From Actinomycetota bacterium (GTDB lineage Bacteria > Actinomycetota > Thermoleophilia > Solirubrobacterales > Solirubrobacteraceae): 64,000 bases of DNA. The notes beneath the pieces were generated by a model. The model made no database searches, was not told the origin of the DNA, and worked only from the letters and a program-made list of their open reading frames with translations. Below are positions 29,457 to 43,122 of the stretch, one piece after another (positions within the stretch are counted from its first letter, which is position 1; every line of letters starts with the position of its first letter). The stretch lies in contig VAXW01000002.1 of the NCBI GenBank assembly GCA_005884115.1, forward strand, positions 62,001-126,000, read 5' to 3'. The translations under genes and the position numbers were made by a program.

Positions 29457-30466
29457 GCCGGCGCGCGGCGCGGGCGCAAGCTCTCGAGGATCCCGCTGTG
29501 GCCGGCGATCGCCCCGATCAGGATCGACTTGGCGGCCACGTCGGTGCCCGGAAAGACGATGCTCTCACGCAGCTGGGCCCCGTCCCCAAGGCGGGCGCCG
29601 TCGCCGAGCACGATCGGGCCGGTGAGGCGCACTCGAGCGCCGATCTGGACGTCTCTGCCGACCCACGCCGGTCCCTCGATCTCGGTGTCCACGTGCAGCG
29701 GTCCGCCGTCGCTCGGAGGATCTTCCACGACGAGCACGCCGGGGCTCACCTCGCGCCCCTCGACCTCCAGCTGAAGCTCGCCGCGCAGCGCGTCGAAGGT
29801 GCCCGCGCGCAGCTCGCCGAGCGAGCCGATGTCGTTCCAGTACTCGTGAATCTCGTGGATGTGGAAGGGCACCTGCTTCTCGAGCAGGACCGGGAACACG
29901 TCGGTCGCCCAGTCGACGAAGGGCCTCGCAGGAAAGTGCTCGAAGATGCTGGGCTCGAAGACGTAGATGCCGCAGTTGCCGAGGTCGGACAAGGCCTCGG
30001 CTGGCTCAGGCTTCTCCTGAAAGCCGGTTACGCGCCCGTCGCCGTCATGCAGCACGACGCCGTACTCGCGCGTGTCCTCCACGCGCTTCACCGCCAGCGT
30101 CGCGATCCCTCCCGCGGAGCGGTGCCTGGCGACCAGCGCGGTCAGATCGATGTCGGTGAGCGCGTCTCCGGAGATGACGAGAAAGGACTCTCCGCCGAAG
30201 AACTCTGCGCACGCGCGCACGCCCCCTGCGGTGCCGAGCAGCTCGGGCTCGAAGCGGTATGAGAGCTGCTCGCCGAAGTAAGCGCGAATCGTGTCGGGGA
30301 AGTAGTGCAGGTTTGCGATCACCTCGTCGAAGCCGTGCCGGCGCAACAGATCGATGATGTGCTCCATCACGGGCCGATCGAGCACGGGCACCATCGGCTT
30401 GGTGATCTCGTAGGTCAGCGGACGCAGGCGCGTGCCCAGCCCCGCCGCGAGGACCATCGCTCTCAT
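29441..30466 (-). CDS. Sugar-1-phosphate nucleotidyltransferase with beta-helix C-terminus
   Basis: 341 aa. The N-terminal Rossmann-like domain has the NTP signature MVLAAGLGTRLRPLT, the lysine motif ITKPMVPVLDRP, the metal Asp in VISGDALTDID and VTGFQEKPE. The C-terminal ~100 residues have hexapeptide-like left-handed beta-helix repeats (VGRDVQIGARVRLTGPIVLGD). It belongs with glucose-1-P thymidylyl-/uridylyl- or mannose-1-P guanylyltransferases; the sugar and base cannot be fixed. A related but distinct copy is at 33150-34250, with an isomerase and UDP-glucose dehydrogenase, suggesting supply of activated sugars for surface glycans. Confidence 0.85.
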   Translation of the reverse strand: MRAMVLAAGLGTRLRPLTYEITKPMVPVLDRPVMEHIIDLLRRHGFDEVIANLHYFPDTIRAYFGEQLSYRFEPELLGTAGGVRACAEFFGGESFLVISGDALTDIDLTALVARHRSAGGIATLAVKRVEDTREYGVVLHDGDGRVTGFQEKPEPAEALSDLGNCGIYVFEPSIFEHFPARPFVDWATDVFPVLLEKQVPFHIHEIHEYWNDIGSLGELRAGTFDALRGELQLEVEGREVSPGVLVVEDPPSDGGPLHVDTEIEGPAWVGRDVQIGARVRLTGPIVLGDGARLGDGAQLRESIVFPGTDVAAKSILIGAIAGHSGILESLRPRRAPAQTGS

Positions 30467-30481
30467 TGCCCGCCGCGGAGC

Positions 30482-31978
<1,497 letters not shown>

Positions 31979-33061
31979 TCAGCGGCTCGCGAGCTCCGCC
32001 TTCAGTTCGTCGATCACCTTCACCGGCGCCGGATCGACGCCGCGCAGGGCGGCGAGGTAGATCGAGACGAGGTCGCCGAGCAAGAGCAACGAGATGACGC
32101 GCTCGATCATCGTCTGCCCGCGCGTCTCAAGCCGGTAGCTGGCCGCTGCATTGCCCGCGATCAAGCGCTCGGTCAGGTCCATCCGCGCCTTCACGCGCGG
32201 ATGCGCGTCGGAGTCGTCGAGGAACACGGCCGAGAAACGGCCCACGTCCTGCGCGCCCTCCCAGCCCGCGAGCTCGTTGTGATCTAGCTCCGGGAGCTCG
32301 TGGGCGAACGCCGGCTGCTTGGCGTTCTCGTTGATCTGCGTCTTCCAGCGGTAGGCGATCGGCGTCGTCAGGCCGGCGCCTGCGATCACCGGAGCGGTGC
32401 CAAACAGCCCGCGCGCGACCTCCTTCGCCAGACAATCCTCGGGGGCATCGGGCCCCCACTCGGCCACCAGATGCTCGGTGTGCGAGGCTGCCACATCGAT
32501 CTCCGAGGTCAACCTCGGCCCTGCGCCGCACAGCGCCGCGACCTCGAGCGCGGCGACGGTCATGTAGGCGACGGCGGCGCGCGGCTGAAAGCCCCCCGGT
32601 AGAGGGATCACGGGGACGCCGTCCGCCCGCGCCATCTCCGCCAGCTTGCCGCCCGTCGTGACGACCGTGCGCCTGGCTCCCAGAGCGCCTGCCGACTCGT
32701 AGCAAGCGAGCGTCTCCTCGGTGTCGCCCGAGTAGCTGGCGCATAACACCATCGTGTCGGGCGTGGTCCACGGCGGAAGCCCGTAGGCGCGCGTGACGAA
32801 GATGGGTCGCGACGCGTGATCACCGAGCGCCGCTCGCGCGAGCGCCCCGCCGATCGCCGAGCCGCCCATGCCCGCGACGACGAGCCCCGCGGTCGTGTCC
32901 CAATCTTGCATGATCGCCGACTCCACCCGCCACAGCGCATCGCGCAGGTGCTCCGGCAGAGCGAGGACGTCGCCGAGCTGGTCCGATGGATCCACCCGTG
33001 CGATCGCCTCTCGCGAGAGGACCTCGGCTGTGGGCGAGGCGCTGGCTGCCGTGTCGCTCAT
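31979..33061 (-). CDS. Bifunctional phosphoglucose/phosphomannose isomerase
   Basis: 360 aa with two SIS-type halves. The N-terminal sugar-phosphate loop GMGGSAIGGALARA (~64-77) and CASYSGDTEETLA (~107-119) match the bacterial/archaeal PGI/PMI family, as does the C-terminal WKTQINENAKQPAFAHELPELDHNE catalytic region with Glu and His. It interconverts fructose-6-P with glucose-6-P and mannose-6-P, feeding the neighbouring nucleotidyltransferases. 30-nt gap to ahcY. Confidence 0.88.
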   Translation of the reverse strand: MSDTAASASPTAEVLSREAIARVDPSDQLGDVLALPEHLRDALWRVESAIMQDWDTTAGLVVAGMGGSAIGGALARAALGDHASRPIFVTRAYGLPPWTTPDTMVLCASYSGDTEETLACYESAGALGARRTVVTTGGKLAEMARADGVPVIPLPGGFQPRAAVAYMTVAALEVAALCGAGPRLTSEIDVAASHTEHLVAEWGPDAPEDCLAKEVARGLFGTAPVIAGAGLTTPIAYRWKTQINENAKQPAFAHELPELDHNELAGWEGAQDVGRFSAVFLDDSDAHPRVKARMDLTERLIAGNAAASYRLETRGQTMIERVISLLLLGDLVSIYLAALRGVDPAPVKVIDELKAELASR

Positions 33062-33149
33062 CGGCGGCGTACCTCCTGCGGGCGTCGGGTCATGGGGAAG
33101 CGCATGGCAAAGGCTTTCATGGTCGGCGGCCGGATGACTTGCGCAGGGA

Positions 33150-34250
33150 CTAAAACTTGATCGCTCCGTCTGGCAACGTGACCCCCGGGAAGATACGCGC
33201 CCCGCGCCCGATGACGTTTTCCGCCCCCACGGTCACGCCCTCCCCGAGCACGGCCCCGCCGCTGATCGAGCTGCCCGCGCCGATGCTACAGCCTGCCGCG
33301 ACTATGCAGTCGCGCAGCGTACAGCGCTCGGCGACCGTTGAGCCGTTCAAGATCACAGAGCGCTCGACCGTCGTCCCGGTGCCGATCGAGACGTCGGGGC
33401 CGAGCACCACGAGGCTGCCTACGTGAGCTCCCGCGGCGACCATGACTCCGCGCTCGATGACGGCCGGCGGCACCGCCCGCCCGCGCACCTCCGCGCTCGG
33501 GTCGACCGCCAGCCAGTCCTCGCCGAGTCGCTCGCGCACGGGCGTGCGCACGTTGCCCTCGATGATGTCGAAGGTGCCCTGCAGGTAGCGCTCGGGGGAT
33601 CCGATGTCCAGCCAGTAGCCGTCTGAGGGAAACCCGAACAGCCCCGCGCCGATGAGCCGCGGCCACACCTCGCGCTCGATCGAGACGTTGACGTCCGGCG
33701 GCACGAGCTCGAGCACGTCGCGCTGGAGCACGTAGGCCCCCGCGCTGATGAGGTTCGTGTCGATCGCGTCGGGGCTCGGCTTCTCCACGAAGTCGCGCAC
33801 GGAGCGGTCCTCGTTCAGGCGCACGAGCCCGTAGGCGGTGGGGTCGGGCACCGGAACCAGGGCGAGCGTCGCCGCGGCCTCGGTCTCGAGGTGCTGCTCG
33901 ATCTGGCGGCTGAGGTCGATGTCGCTCAGCACGTCGCCGTTTAGCATCAAGAACCGCTCGTCGAGCATCGGCTCAGCGAACTTCAGCGCGCCCGCCGTTC
34001 CACGTGGCTCGGGCTCCTCGACAAACCGCAGGCGCACGCCGCTTGCGGAGCCGTCGCCGAGCACGTTGCGAACGCTGGTGGCCAGAAAGCCGCACGACAT
34101 GATCACGTCGTCCACTCCGTGCCGCGCGAGCCAATCGATCATGAAGGAGATGAACGGCCGGTCGACCAGCGGAACGACCGGCTTGGGCACGGTCGAGGTC
34201 AATGGGCGCAAGCGCGTCCCCTCGCCACCGACCAGGATCACGGCCTGCAC
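33150..34250 (-). CDS. Mannose-1-phosphate guanylyltransferase-like nucleotidyltransferase
   Basis: 366 aa. It carries the NTP signature VILVGGEGTRLRPLT, VPKPVVPLVDRP, the metal-site LNGDVLSDID and VRDFVEKPSPD, then the family's SDGYWLDIGSPERYLQGTFD at ~205-225. The last ~110 residues are regular hexapeptide repeats forming a left-handed beta-helix (GAGSSISGGAVLGEGVTVGAENVIG). Overall closest in character to ManC/GmpP-type GDP-mannose pyrophosphorylases, which fits the adjacent phosphomannose isomerase and the GT87 mannosyltransferase at 48.5 kb. Starts 4 nt after the UDP-glucose dehydrogenase stop. Confidence 0.85.
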   Translation of the reverse strand: MQAVILVGGEGTRLRPLTSTVPKPVVPLVDRPFISFMIDWLARHGVDDVIMSCGFLATSVRNVLGDGSASGVRLRFVEEPEPRGTAGALKFAEPMLDERFLMLNGDVLSDIDLSRQIEQHLETEAAATLALVPVPDPTAYGLVRLNEDRSVRDFVEKPSPDAIDTNLISAGAYVLQRDVLELVPPDVNVSIEREVWPRLIGAGLFGFPSDGYWLDIGSPERYLQGTFDIIEGNVRTPVRERLGEDWLAVDPSAEVRGRAVPPAVIERGVMVAAGAHVGSLVVLGPDVSIGTGTTVERSVILNGSTVAERCTLRDCIVAAGCSIGAGSSISGGAVLGEGVTVGAENVIGRGARIFPGVTLPDGAIKF

Positions 34251-34254
34251 GCAG

Positions 34255-35544
34255 TCACCGCCGTCCGACCCCCTCGTAGATGAGGCCTGCCGCTCGCACC
34301 GCCTGCGGGTTGAGCGCGTTGCGCCCGTCGATGACCACGTTTCCCCGCATCGCCGCCGCCACCTGCGAGAAGTCGAGCTGCACGAACTCCGGCCACTCGG
34401 TCACGAGCACGACCGCGTCGGCGCCGCTCACGGCCTCATGCGCTGAGCTCGCGTACTGAAGCGCGGGCATCAGCTTGCGTGCCTCCTGCTCGGCGATCGG
34501 GTCATAAGCGCGCACCTCGGCGCCCTCGGCGCGCAGGCGCGCTGCGAGCACGATCGAGGAGGCCCCGCGCATGTCATCGGTGTTCGGCTTGAACGCGAGC
34601 CCCAGCAGCGCGATGCGCTTGCTCGCGAGCTCCCCGAGGTGACGCTGCAGCTTTGCGACCACGCGGCGCTTCTGCAGCTCGTTGACCTCGATCACGGCGT
34701 TGAGCAGCTGGAAGTGGTAGCCGGAGTTGCCCGCCAGCAGCTTCAGCGCGCTCACATCCTTGGTGAAACAGCTGCCGCCGTAGCCGAGGCCGGCATGGAG
34801 GAACTTGGGCCCGATACGCACATCGAGCCCCATCCCGCGCGCGACCTCGACGACGTCGGCCCCCAATGCCTCGCATACGTTTGCGATCTCGTTGATGAAG
34901 GAGATCTTCGTCGCCAGGAAGGCGTTGGACGCGAGCTTGATCATCTCGGCGCTGGCGATGTCGGTGCGTATCAGCGGTGCGCGGAAAGGCTCATACAGTC
35001 GCGCGACCGCGTCGCCCGCCCAGTCGCCGTCGTCGCCGATCACGACGCGATCGGGATGCAGGAAGTCGGCCACGGCCGAGCCCTCCTTCAGGAACTCGGG
35101 GCATGAGACGTAGCTGAATCCCGCGCGCCGCTCCTCGCGGAGGATGCGCTTGATGCTCGCCCCGGTGCCGCACGGCACGGTGGACTTCATGACGAGCGCG
35201 TGCTCGCCGGAGCTGGGCATGGCGCCCACAACCTCGTGCACGGCCGATAGGTCGGCGTCCCCGGAAGCCGTGGGCGGGGTGCCCACGGCGACGAACAGCA
35301 GGCGCGCGTTCTCGAGCGCGCCGCTCAGCTCAGCGGAGAAGTCGAGGCGCTCGCCGTTGCGCTCGAGCAGCTCTTGCAGGCCGGGCTCGTGGATCGGCAC
35401 CTCGCCGCGCCTGAGGCGCTTGATCTTGGCCTGGTCGATGTCCACGCACCACACGTGGCTACCGGCCTCGGCGAACCCCACAGCCGTCACCAGCCCGACG
35501 TAGCCGGTCCCGATGACCCCGATTGGCTCGCGCTCAACGCTCAT
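34255..35544 (-). CDS. UDP-glucose 6-dehydrogenase
   Basis: 429 aa with the three-part UDP-sugar dehydrogenase layout: NAD Rossmann IGVIGTGYVGLVTAVGFAEAG, MKSTVPCGTG, the family block SCPEFLKEGSAVADFLHPDRVVIG, the catalytic Cys in GLGYGGSCFTKD, and the C-terminal LGLAFKPNTDDMRGASSIVLA. It oxidises UDP-glucose to UDP-glucuronate (or a close GDP/UDP sugar). First gene downstream of the ATP synthase operon on the same strand (106-bp gap after atpC) and upstream of the nucleotidyltransferase. Confidence 0.92.
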   Translation of the reverse strand: MSVEREPIGVIGTGYVGLVTAVGFAEAGSHVWCVDIDQAKIKRLRRGEVPIHEPGLQELLERNGERLDFSAELSGALENARLLFVAVGTPPTASGDADLSAVHEVVGAMPSSGEHALVMKSTVPCGTGASIKRILREERRAGFSYVSCPEFLKEGSAVADFLHPDRVVIGDDGDWAGDAVARLYEPFRAPLIRTDIASAEMIKLASNAFLATKISFINEIANVCEALGADVVEVARGMGLDVRIGPKFLHAGLGYGGSCFTKDVSALKLLAGNSGYHFQLLNAVIEVNELQKRRVVAKLQRHLGELASKRIALLGLAFKPNTDDMRGASSIVLAARLRAEGAEVRAYDPIAEQEARKLMPALQYASSAHEAVSGADAVVLVTEWPEFVQLDFSQVAAAMRGNVVIDGRNALNPQAVRAAGLIYEGVGRR

Positions 35545-35650
35545 GCGATCCCTGGCGTCAACCGCTCAGCGGCGGCTGCGCGCGCGTCGAGCGCTGGCGC
35601 GATCGCTCGAGCAGAGCGATGCCGGGACCGAGGCCTGCACGCCGGCGAGC

Positions 35651-36058
35651 CTACTGGCCGACCGCGAGGAACGCCTCATACCGGCGTATGTCGCGCCGCG
35701 CGCGCGCCTGCCGCTCGGAGCCCTCCTGAGCCTGCTCGAGGCTGGAGCGCGCGTCTCTGAGCCTGGTCTCGAGCGTGGCGCGGTCGAGCTGGTCCGGCGC
35801 GATCGCCTCCTCGACGAGCACCAGCGCGCGGTTTTCGGTGAACTGCAGGTAGCCCTCGGCCTGGGCGAAGCGCACGATCTCCGACTCCGAGCGGTACAGC
35901 CGCAGCTCGGTCGGTTCGAGCAGCGCGAGCACCGGCTCGTGGTTGGCGAGGATCCCGATCGAGCCCAGGGCGGTGTGGGTGGAGAGCATCTCCACCTCCT
36001 CGTTGAACACCTCGCCCTCGGGGGTGAGGACCTCGACTGGAAATTTCGTGTGCGCCAC
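35651..36058 (-). CDS. atpC: ATP synthase epsilon subunit
   Basis: 135 aa. The N-terminal beta-sandwich (FPVEVLTPEGEVFNEEVEML, GSIGILANHEPVLALLEP) and C-terminal helical hairpin (DRATLETRLRDARSSLEQAQ) are both present. It is the rotor-stalk subunit that inhibits ATP hydrolysis in F1. Last gene of the atp operon, 88 nt after atpD. Confidence 0.93.
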   Translation of the reverse strand: MAHTKFPVEVLTPEGEVFNEEVEMLSTHTALGSIGILANHEPVLALLEPTELRLYRSESEIVRFAQAEGYLQFTENRALVLVEEAIAPDQLDRATLETRLRDARSSLEQAQEGSERQARARRDIRRYEAFLAVGQ

Positions 36059-36146
36059 GATGATCAGCTCCGCAGACCTAAGGCCCCGCGCTCTCTCTTA
36101 TAGGCCGGGGAGCATCCGGCCGCGCCTGACCGCTCGGCCGTCGGCG

Positions 36147-37697
<1,551 letters not shown>

Positions 37698-38609
37698 TTA
37701 GCGCAGCCCCTCGGCGCCGGCGACTACCTCCATGATCTCCTGCGTGATCTCGGCTTGGCGGGCGCGGTTCATCTGCAGGGTCAGCTCCGTGATGATCTCG
37801 CCGGCGTTGTCCGACGCGCTGCGCATGGCTGTCATCTGGGCGCCGAAGAACCCCGCGGTCGACTCCACGAGCGCGCGGTACACCGAGATCTCCACGTAGT
37901 CTGGCAGCAGGCGCCTGAGGATCTGCTCGGGATCGGGCTCGTACTCGACCGCCGCGTGGGAACGCGTCTCCTCCTCGACTTCTTCACCGTCCGATGGCTC
38001 CTCGCCGACGATCGTGGCTTTGGTGAGGGGCAACAGCCGCTCGTGGGTGACGGTCTGGCGTAGCGGGGAGATGTACGCGTTGTAGACCATCTCCACGCGA
38101 TCCACGCGCCCGTCGACGTAGGCCGTCATGAGATCGTCGGCGATCGTGCGCGCGTCGGCATAGGAGGGGCGGTCGGAGAAGCCCACGTAGCTGCCCTCGA
38201 GCTCGTAACCGCGGAAGCTGAGCGAGGACACCCCGCGGCGACCGGTCGCATACCAAGAGCTGCGCAGACCCTCCTGGCCCAGCTCGCCCGCCATGCGCAC
38301 CCCGGCGCGAATCACCTGCGAGTTGAACGCTCCCGCGAGCCCGCGGTCGCCGGTCACGAGCAGCACCGCCACGGCGCTCTCGGACTCGTGCTCGGCGAGC
38401 AGCGGCACGCGCGCGCTCTCGGCTCCCCCCGCGGCCTGCGCGGCCTGACGGGTCATGCGCCGGATCGCGTTGGCATAGGGACGCAGCGCCGCGATCCGTT
38501 GCTCGGCGCGGCGCAGCCGCGCGGCCGCGACCATCTCCATCGCGCGCGTGATCTTCTGGATGTTCTTCACCGAGCCGATCTTGCTCTTGACGTCGCGCTG
38601 GGAGGCCAT
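37698..38609 (-). CDS. atpG: ATP synthase gamma subunit
   Basis: 303 aa. Central rotor shaft. The N-terminal helix SQRDVKSKIGSVKNIQKITRAMEMVA and C-terminal helix MRSASDNAGEIITELTLQMNRARQAEITQEIMEVVAGA are highly conserved, and DRGLAGAFNS marks the Rossmann-like middle domain. A low-complexity acidic insertion (EEPSDGEEVEEETR) is present near residue 205. Confidence 0.95.
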   Translation of the reverse strand: MASQRDVKSKIGSVKNIQKITRAMEMVAAARLRRAEQRIAALRPYANAIRRMTRQAAQAAGGAESARVPLLAEHESESAVAVLLVTGDRGLAGAFNSQVIRAGVRMAGELGQEGLRSSWYATGRRGVSSLSFRGYELEGSYVGFSDRPSYADARTIADDLMTAYVDGRVDRVEMVYNAYISPLRQTVTHERLLPLTKATIVGEEPSDGEEVEEETRSHAAVEYEPDPEQILRRLLPDYVEISVYRALVESTAGFFGAQMTAMRSASDNAGEIITELTLQMNRARQAEITQEIMEVVAGAEGLR

Positions 38610-38627
38610 CGGATGCTCGGCGCGGCG

Positions 38628-40181
<1,554 letters not shown>

Positions 40182-40190
40182 CTGTTTCTC

Positions 40191-40727
40191 CTAGGAGGCT
40201 GCCTGGGCAACGTGCCTGCGCAGCTGCTCCAGACGGTTGCGAATGGAGGCATCGAGGATCGAGTTGCCAACCCGCACCACGATCCCTCCGAGGATGTCAG
40301 GGTCCACGCGCGTGGAAAGCGTGACGTTGCGACCAGCGCGCTCGCCGATCGTGCGGCCGAGGCTCTCGGTGGTTTGTTCATCGAGCTCCACTGCGCTCGT
40401 GATCTCCACCGGGAGCGTGCGGTGCTCCTCCTCCCAGAGCCGCTCGTAGTGGGCTCGGATGCGGAAGATCACGGGCATGCGGTGGTTTTCGACCAGCAGC
40501 TTCAGGAAGTTCATGAGGATCTCATCGCCGCCGTCGATCGCCCGCGAGAGCGCCTCCTGCTTCTCCTCGGTGGAGAAGTAGGGCGAGAAGAAGAACATCT
40601 GCAGCTCGCGGTGCTGGACCAGCGCCTCGGCGATCTGGCCCAGCTGCTCGCGTATGGCGCCCAGCTTGTCGTGCTCGCGCGCGACCTCGAACAGCGAACG
40701 GCCGTAGACCTGGGCGAGCTCCTCCAT
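40191..40727 (-). CDS. atpH: ATP synthase delta subunit
   Basis: 178 aa. Peripheral-stalk subunit with N-terminal six-helix bundle (EELAQVYGRSLFEVAREHDKL) and the conserved C-terminal VDPDILGGIVVRVGNSILDASIRNRLEQLR. It is separate from subunit b, unlike the b-delta fusion of mycobacteria. Its start overlaps the atpF stop by one base. Confidence 0.93.
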   Translation of the reverse strand: MEELAQVYGRSLFEVAREHDKLGAIREQLGQIAEALVQHRELQMFFFSPYFSTEEKQEALSRAIDGGDEILMNFLKLLVENHRMPVIFRIRAHYERLWEEEHRTLPVEITSAVELDEQTTESLGRTIGERAGRNVTLSTRVDPDILGGIVVRVGNSILDASIRNRLEQLRRHVAQAAS

Positions 40728-41281
40728 CAGTTGTCGTGCGCGCCCGAGGAGATGCCGGAAAAGTCGAGCTCGCGCAGCGCCTCCTCCACGAGCCGGCGCT
40801 GGTCGGCCTCGTCGAGCGTCTTGCGCGTCACCTTCTCGGTGGCCATGATCGTGAGGTCGGCGACCTCGCGGCGCAGGTCGTCGAGCGCGCGCTTGGTGGC
40901 AACTTCGATTTCCCGCTGCGCACGCTTGGTGGCTTCGGCGACCGTCTCACGCCCGCGCTCCTTGGCCTCCTTCTCGTGCACGTCGGCCGACTGGCGAGCG
41001 CGCTGCACAATCTCATCCGCCTGCTCGCGCGCCTCCTTCAGGCGCTCGCGGTATTCACCCAGCAGGCGCTCGGCTTCCTCGCGCGCGTGCGCGGCGGAGT
41101 CGATCTCGCCTTCGATCGTCTTCGCGCGATCGTCCAGGGCTTTGCCGATCTGTGGGAACACCGCTCGGCGCAGGATGAACAGCGACACGGCGAACACCAC
41201 GATCGTCCAGATCATGATCCCCACGTTCGGGGTGATCAGGAACGAGCGCGAGGCGAGCGGAGTGAGAGCGGCGCTGAGCAT
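40727..41281 (-). CDS. atpF: ATP synthase b subunit
   Basis: 184 aa. One N-terminal transmembrane helix (PNVGIMIWTIVVFAVSLFIL, ~18-37) is followed by a long charged coiled coil rich in Glu, Lys and Arg that dimerises as the stator stalk. Length and pattern are typical of b. Confidence 0.93.
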   Translation of the reverse strand: MLSAALTPLASRSFLITPNVGIMIWTIVVFAVSLFILRRAVFPQIGKALDDRAKTIEGEIDSAAHAREEAERLLGEYRERLKEAREQADEIVQRARQSADVHEKEAKERGRETVAEATKRAQREIEVATKRALDDLRREVADLTIMATEKVTRKTLDEADQRRLVEEALRELDFSGISSGAHDN

Positions 41282-41287
41282 GACGGT

Positions 41288-41557
41288 CTAAAGGAAGAAC
41301 GCGATGAAGCCGCCGACGAGCCCGTAGAAAAAGCAAGCCTCGGTCAGCGCGAAGCCGAGCCACTGGTCGCGCTCGACCTCGGCGCGCAGCTCCGGCTGGC
41401 GGGTCTTGGACTGGATCGAGGCGTTGAACACCGCGCCGATGCCCGCCCCGGCACCCGCGGCGCCGCCGCCGGCGCCGAAACCGAGGGCGATCGCCCGGCC
41501 GGCGGCCTTTCCGTATTCGAGGGGTTCCCCCGTCGCTGCGATTAGTGCATGAAGCAT
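41288..41557 (-). CDS. atpE: ATP synthase c subunit
   Basis: 89 aa. Two membrane helices: helix 1 with the glycine-rich GFGAGGGAAGAGAGIG packing motif, a polar loop with RQPEL, and helix 2 with the ion-carrying Glu in FALTEACFFYGLVGGF. The residues around this Glu do not show the Ser/Thr-Tyr pattern of Na+-binding rings, so proton coupling is likely. There is a ~15-residue N-terminal extension. 22-nt gap after atpB. Confidence 0.94.
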   Translation of the reverse strand: MLHALIAATGEPLEYGKAAGRAIALGFGAGGGAAGAGAGIGAVFNASIQSKTRQPELRAEVERDQWLGFALTEACFFYGLVGGFIAFFL

Positions 41558-41579
41558 CGTGAAGCTCCTTGTCGTCGTC

Positions 41580-42554
41580 CTAGTGGCTTTCGACCGCTCC
41601 GCCGAGGTAGATGGCGGTCAAGATGGCAAAGATGAACGCCTGCAATCCGGCGATCAGCACGGCCTCGAACATGAAGATCGCGATCCCAAAGGGCAGCAGG
41701 AACCAGGACACGAGCTGGAGCCCGACGAGCACGCCTAGCTCGCCGCCCATGAACGCGATCAGCAGGTGGCCCGCGAGCAGGTTCGCCCAGAGACGCACCG
41801 TCAGCGAGATCAGGCGCAGGAAGTTCGAGAGGATCTCGATCGGGAAGATCAGTCCCACGATCGGGCCGCTGACGCCTCCCGGCATCAGGCTTTTGATGTA
41901 TCTGATCGGGCCGTGGTGCTTGACCCCCTCGTAGGTGAACAGGACGAAGACGCTGAGCGCGAGGATCAGAGGAAACGCGACGTTCGTGTCCGCGGCGTAG
42001 ATCTGAAGCGACGGGATGTGCGCGCCGAAGACCTTGAACGTCTCTCCCGAGTTGACCGGGAGCGGTATGTAGCCGATCAGGTTTGTGACGAGGATGAACA
42101 CGAAGATCGTCGCGATCAGCGGGAAGTACTTGCGCTCCATGCCCTCGTCGAGGTTTTCCCTCGACATCCGGCGCGCGAAGTCGTAGAACCACTCAACCGC
42201 GACCTGGAGGCGGCCTGGACGCTGCTTCAGCCGCTGGGAGATGTACAGCATCACCCCGAGAGTGATGCCCGCGGTGATCAGCAGGTAGAGCACGCCCTTG
42301 TTGAAGGAGATCGGGCCGATCTTGAACCAGGTGTCGAGCTTGAACTCGTCGACCGGGGAGAAGATGTTGTTGGCGACGTCCGGGTCCTTGTGGGCGGTCA
42401 CGCCGAACAGCACCACGAACAGCAAGATCCCGCCGATCCACGCGCCCAGCACGGCATAGCCGATCTTCCGGGCCGTGCTCATCCCCGGCTTCTCGGCCGG
42501 CGGCGCTCCACCCACTCCGGGTGCGATCGGCGGTGCCCCTGCGACGGCGCTCAC
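41580..42554 (-). CDS. atpB: ATP synthase a subunit
   Basis: 324 aa from GTG 42554, which overlaps the upstream atpI stop by 4 nt and has GAGAGGAG 8 nt upstream; the frame is open beyond but only this start fits. Five to six membrane helices. The essential proton-channel Arg is in SLTVRLWANLLAGHLL. LVTNLIGYIPLPV and LQAFIFAILTAIYLGGAVE are also conserved. The first ~35 residues are Pro/Ala/Gly-rich. Confidence 0.95.
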   Translation of the reverse strand: MSAVAGAPPIAPGVGGAPPAEKPGMSTARKIGYAVLGAWIGGILLFVVLFGVTAHKDPDVANNIFSPVDEFKLDTWFKIGPISFNKGVLYLLITAGITLGVMLYISQRLKQRPGRLQVAVEWFYDFARRMSRENLDEGMERKYFPLIATIFVFILVTNLIGYIPLPVNSGETFKVFGAHIPSLQIYAADTNVAFPLILALSVFVLFTYEGVKHHGPIRYIKSLMPGGVSGPIVGLIFPIEILSNFLRLISLTVRLWANLLAGHLLIAFMGGELGVLVGLQLVSWFLLPFGIAIFMFEAVLIAGLQAFIFAILTAIYLGGAVESH

Positions 42555-42910
42555 GGCTCGTCTCCTCTCGGCCGGCCGCGCGCCAGGCGCACGGCGAAGG
42601 CGACGGAGTAGGCGGCGAAGATCAAAAGCGCCGCTGCGAGCCCGTCGCGGTGGGCGCCGACGGCGCCCGCGATGATGATCGCGCCGGCGAGCAGCCAGAT
42701 GCGGGCGAAGGCGTCGATGAAGTTCAGCCCGAGACGCGAGCCCGGCTCCGCCGCTTTGGCGATGAGCCGGCGGTCGGCCACCGCCAGCGCCCGTTGAAAG
42801 AGCCACCCTCCGGCGCCGACAAGGCAGCCCAGGACGGGCGCCCCCCGCGCCAGCGCGAGCGGCACGGCGATAGCGAGGAACAAGAGATCGAGGAGCCGCA
42901 GAACGGCCAT
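42551..42910 (-). CDS. atpI: AtpI-like small membrane protein
   Basis: 119 aa from ATG 42910 (GGAGG about 6 nt upstream; frame open to 42991). Four hydrophobic helices with little sequence signature, encoded directly in front of atpB with a 4-nt overlap, which is the position and topology of AtpI/subunit I. Such proteins help assemble the c-ring or import Mg2+. The assignment rests on position and topology. Confidence 0.65.
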   Translation of the reverse strand: MAVLRLLDLLFLAIAVPLALARGAPVLGCLVGAGGWLFQRALAVADRRLIAKAAEPGSRLGLNFIDAFARIWLLAGAIIIAGAVGAHRDGLAAALLIFAAYSVAFAVRLARGRPRGDEP

Positions 42911-43092
42911 GAGGGCCTCCCGTCCGGAGGGCCCGGCGAAGCCCGCACGTGTTGCGGGCACAGCGTGATCTGTGGCTCGTTGGGCTCGCATGTTGATGGT
43001 CGGCAGGCCACCCTACAGATGCGAAGGCCCGCCTGCGCCCTCGTGGCGGGACCCTCTCCAAAGTCCGGAAACGGAATGTGGCTGCCGCTTTG

Positions 43093-43122
43093 AGTCTAGC
43101 GGATCTTGTGACTTAGTAACAA
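43093..43122 (-). promoter_or_regulatory. Putative promoter of the atp operon
   Basis: On the minus strand TTGTTA (43117-43122), an 18-nt spacer and TAGACT (43093-43098) lie about 180 nt upstream of atpI. Each hexamer matches the sigma-70 consensus at 4 of 6. The -10 includes the stop codon of the upstream PAP2 gene. Nearby TTGTGAC occurs twice (43105, 43124). Confidence 0.35.

Noticed and set aside
28418..30262. 614-codon plus-strand open frame
   Set aside because: It runs through ctaG in the wrong frame and antisense to the nucleotidyltransferase; ctaG is the real gene here.
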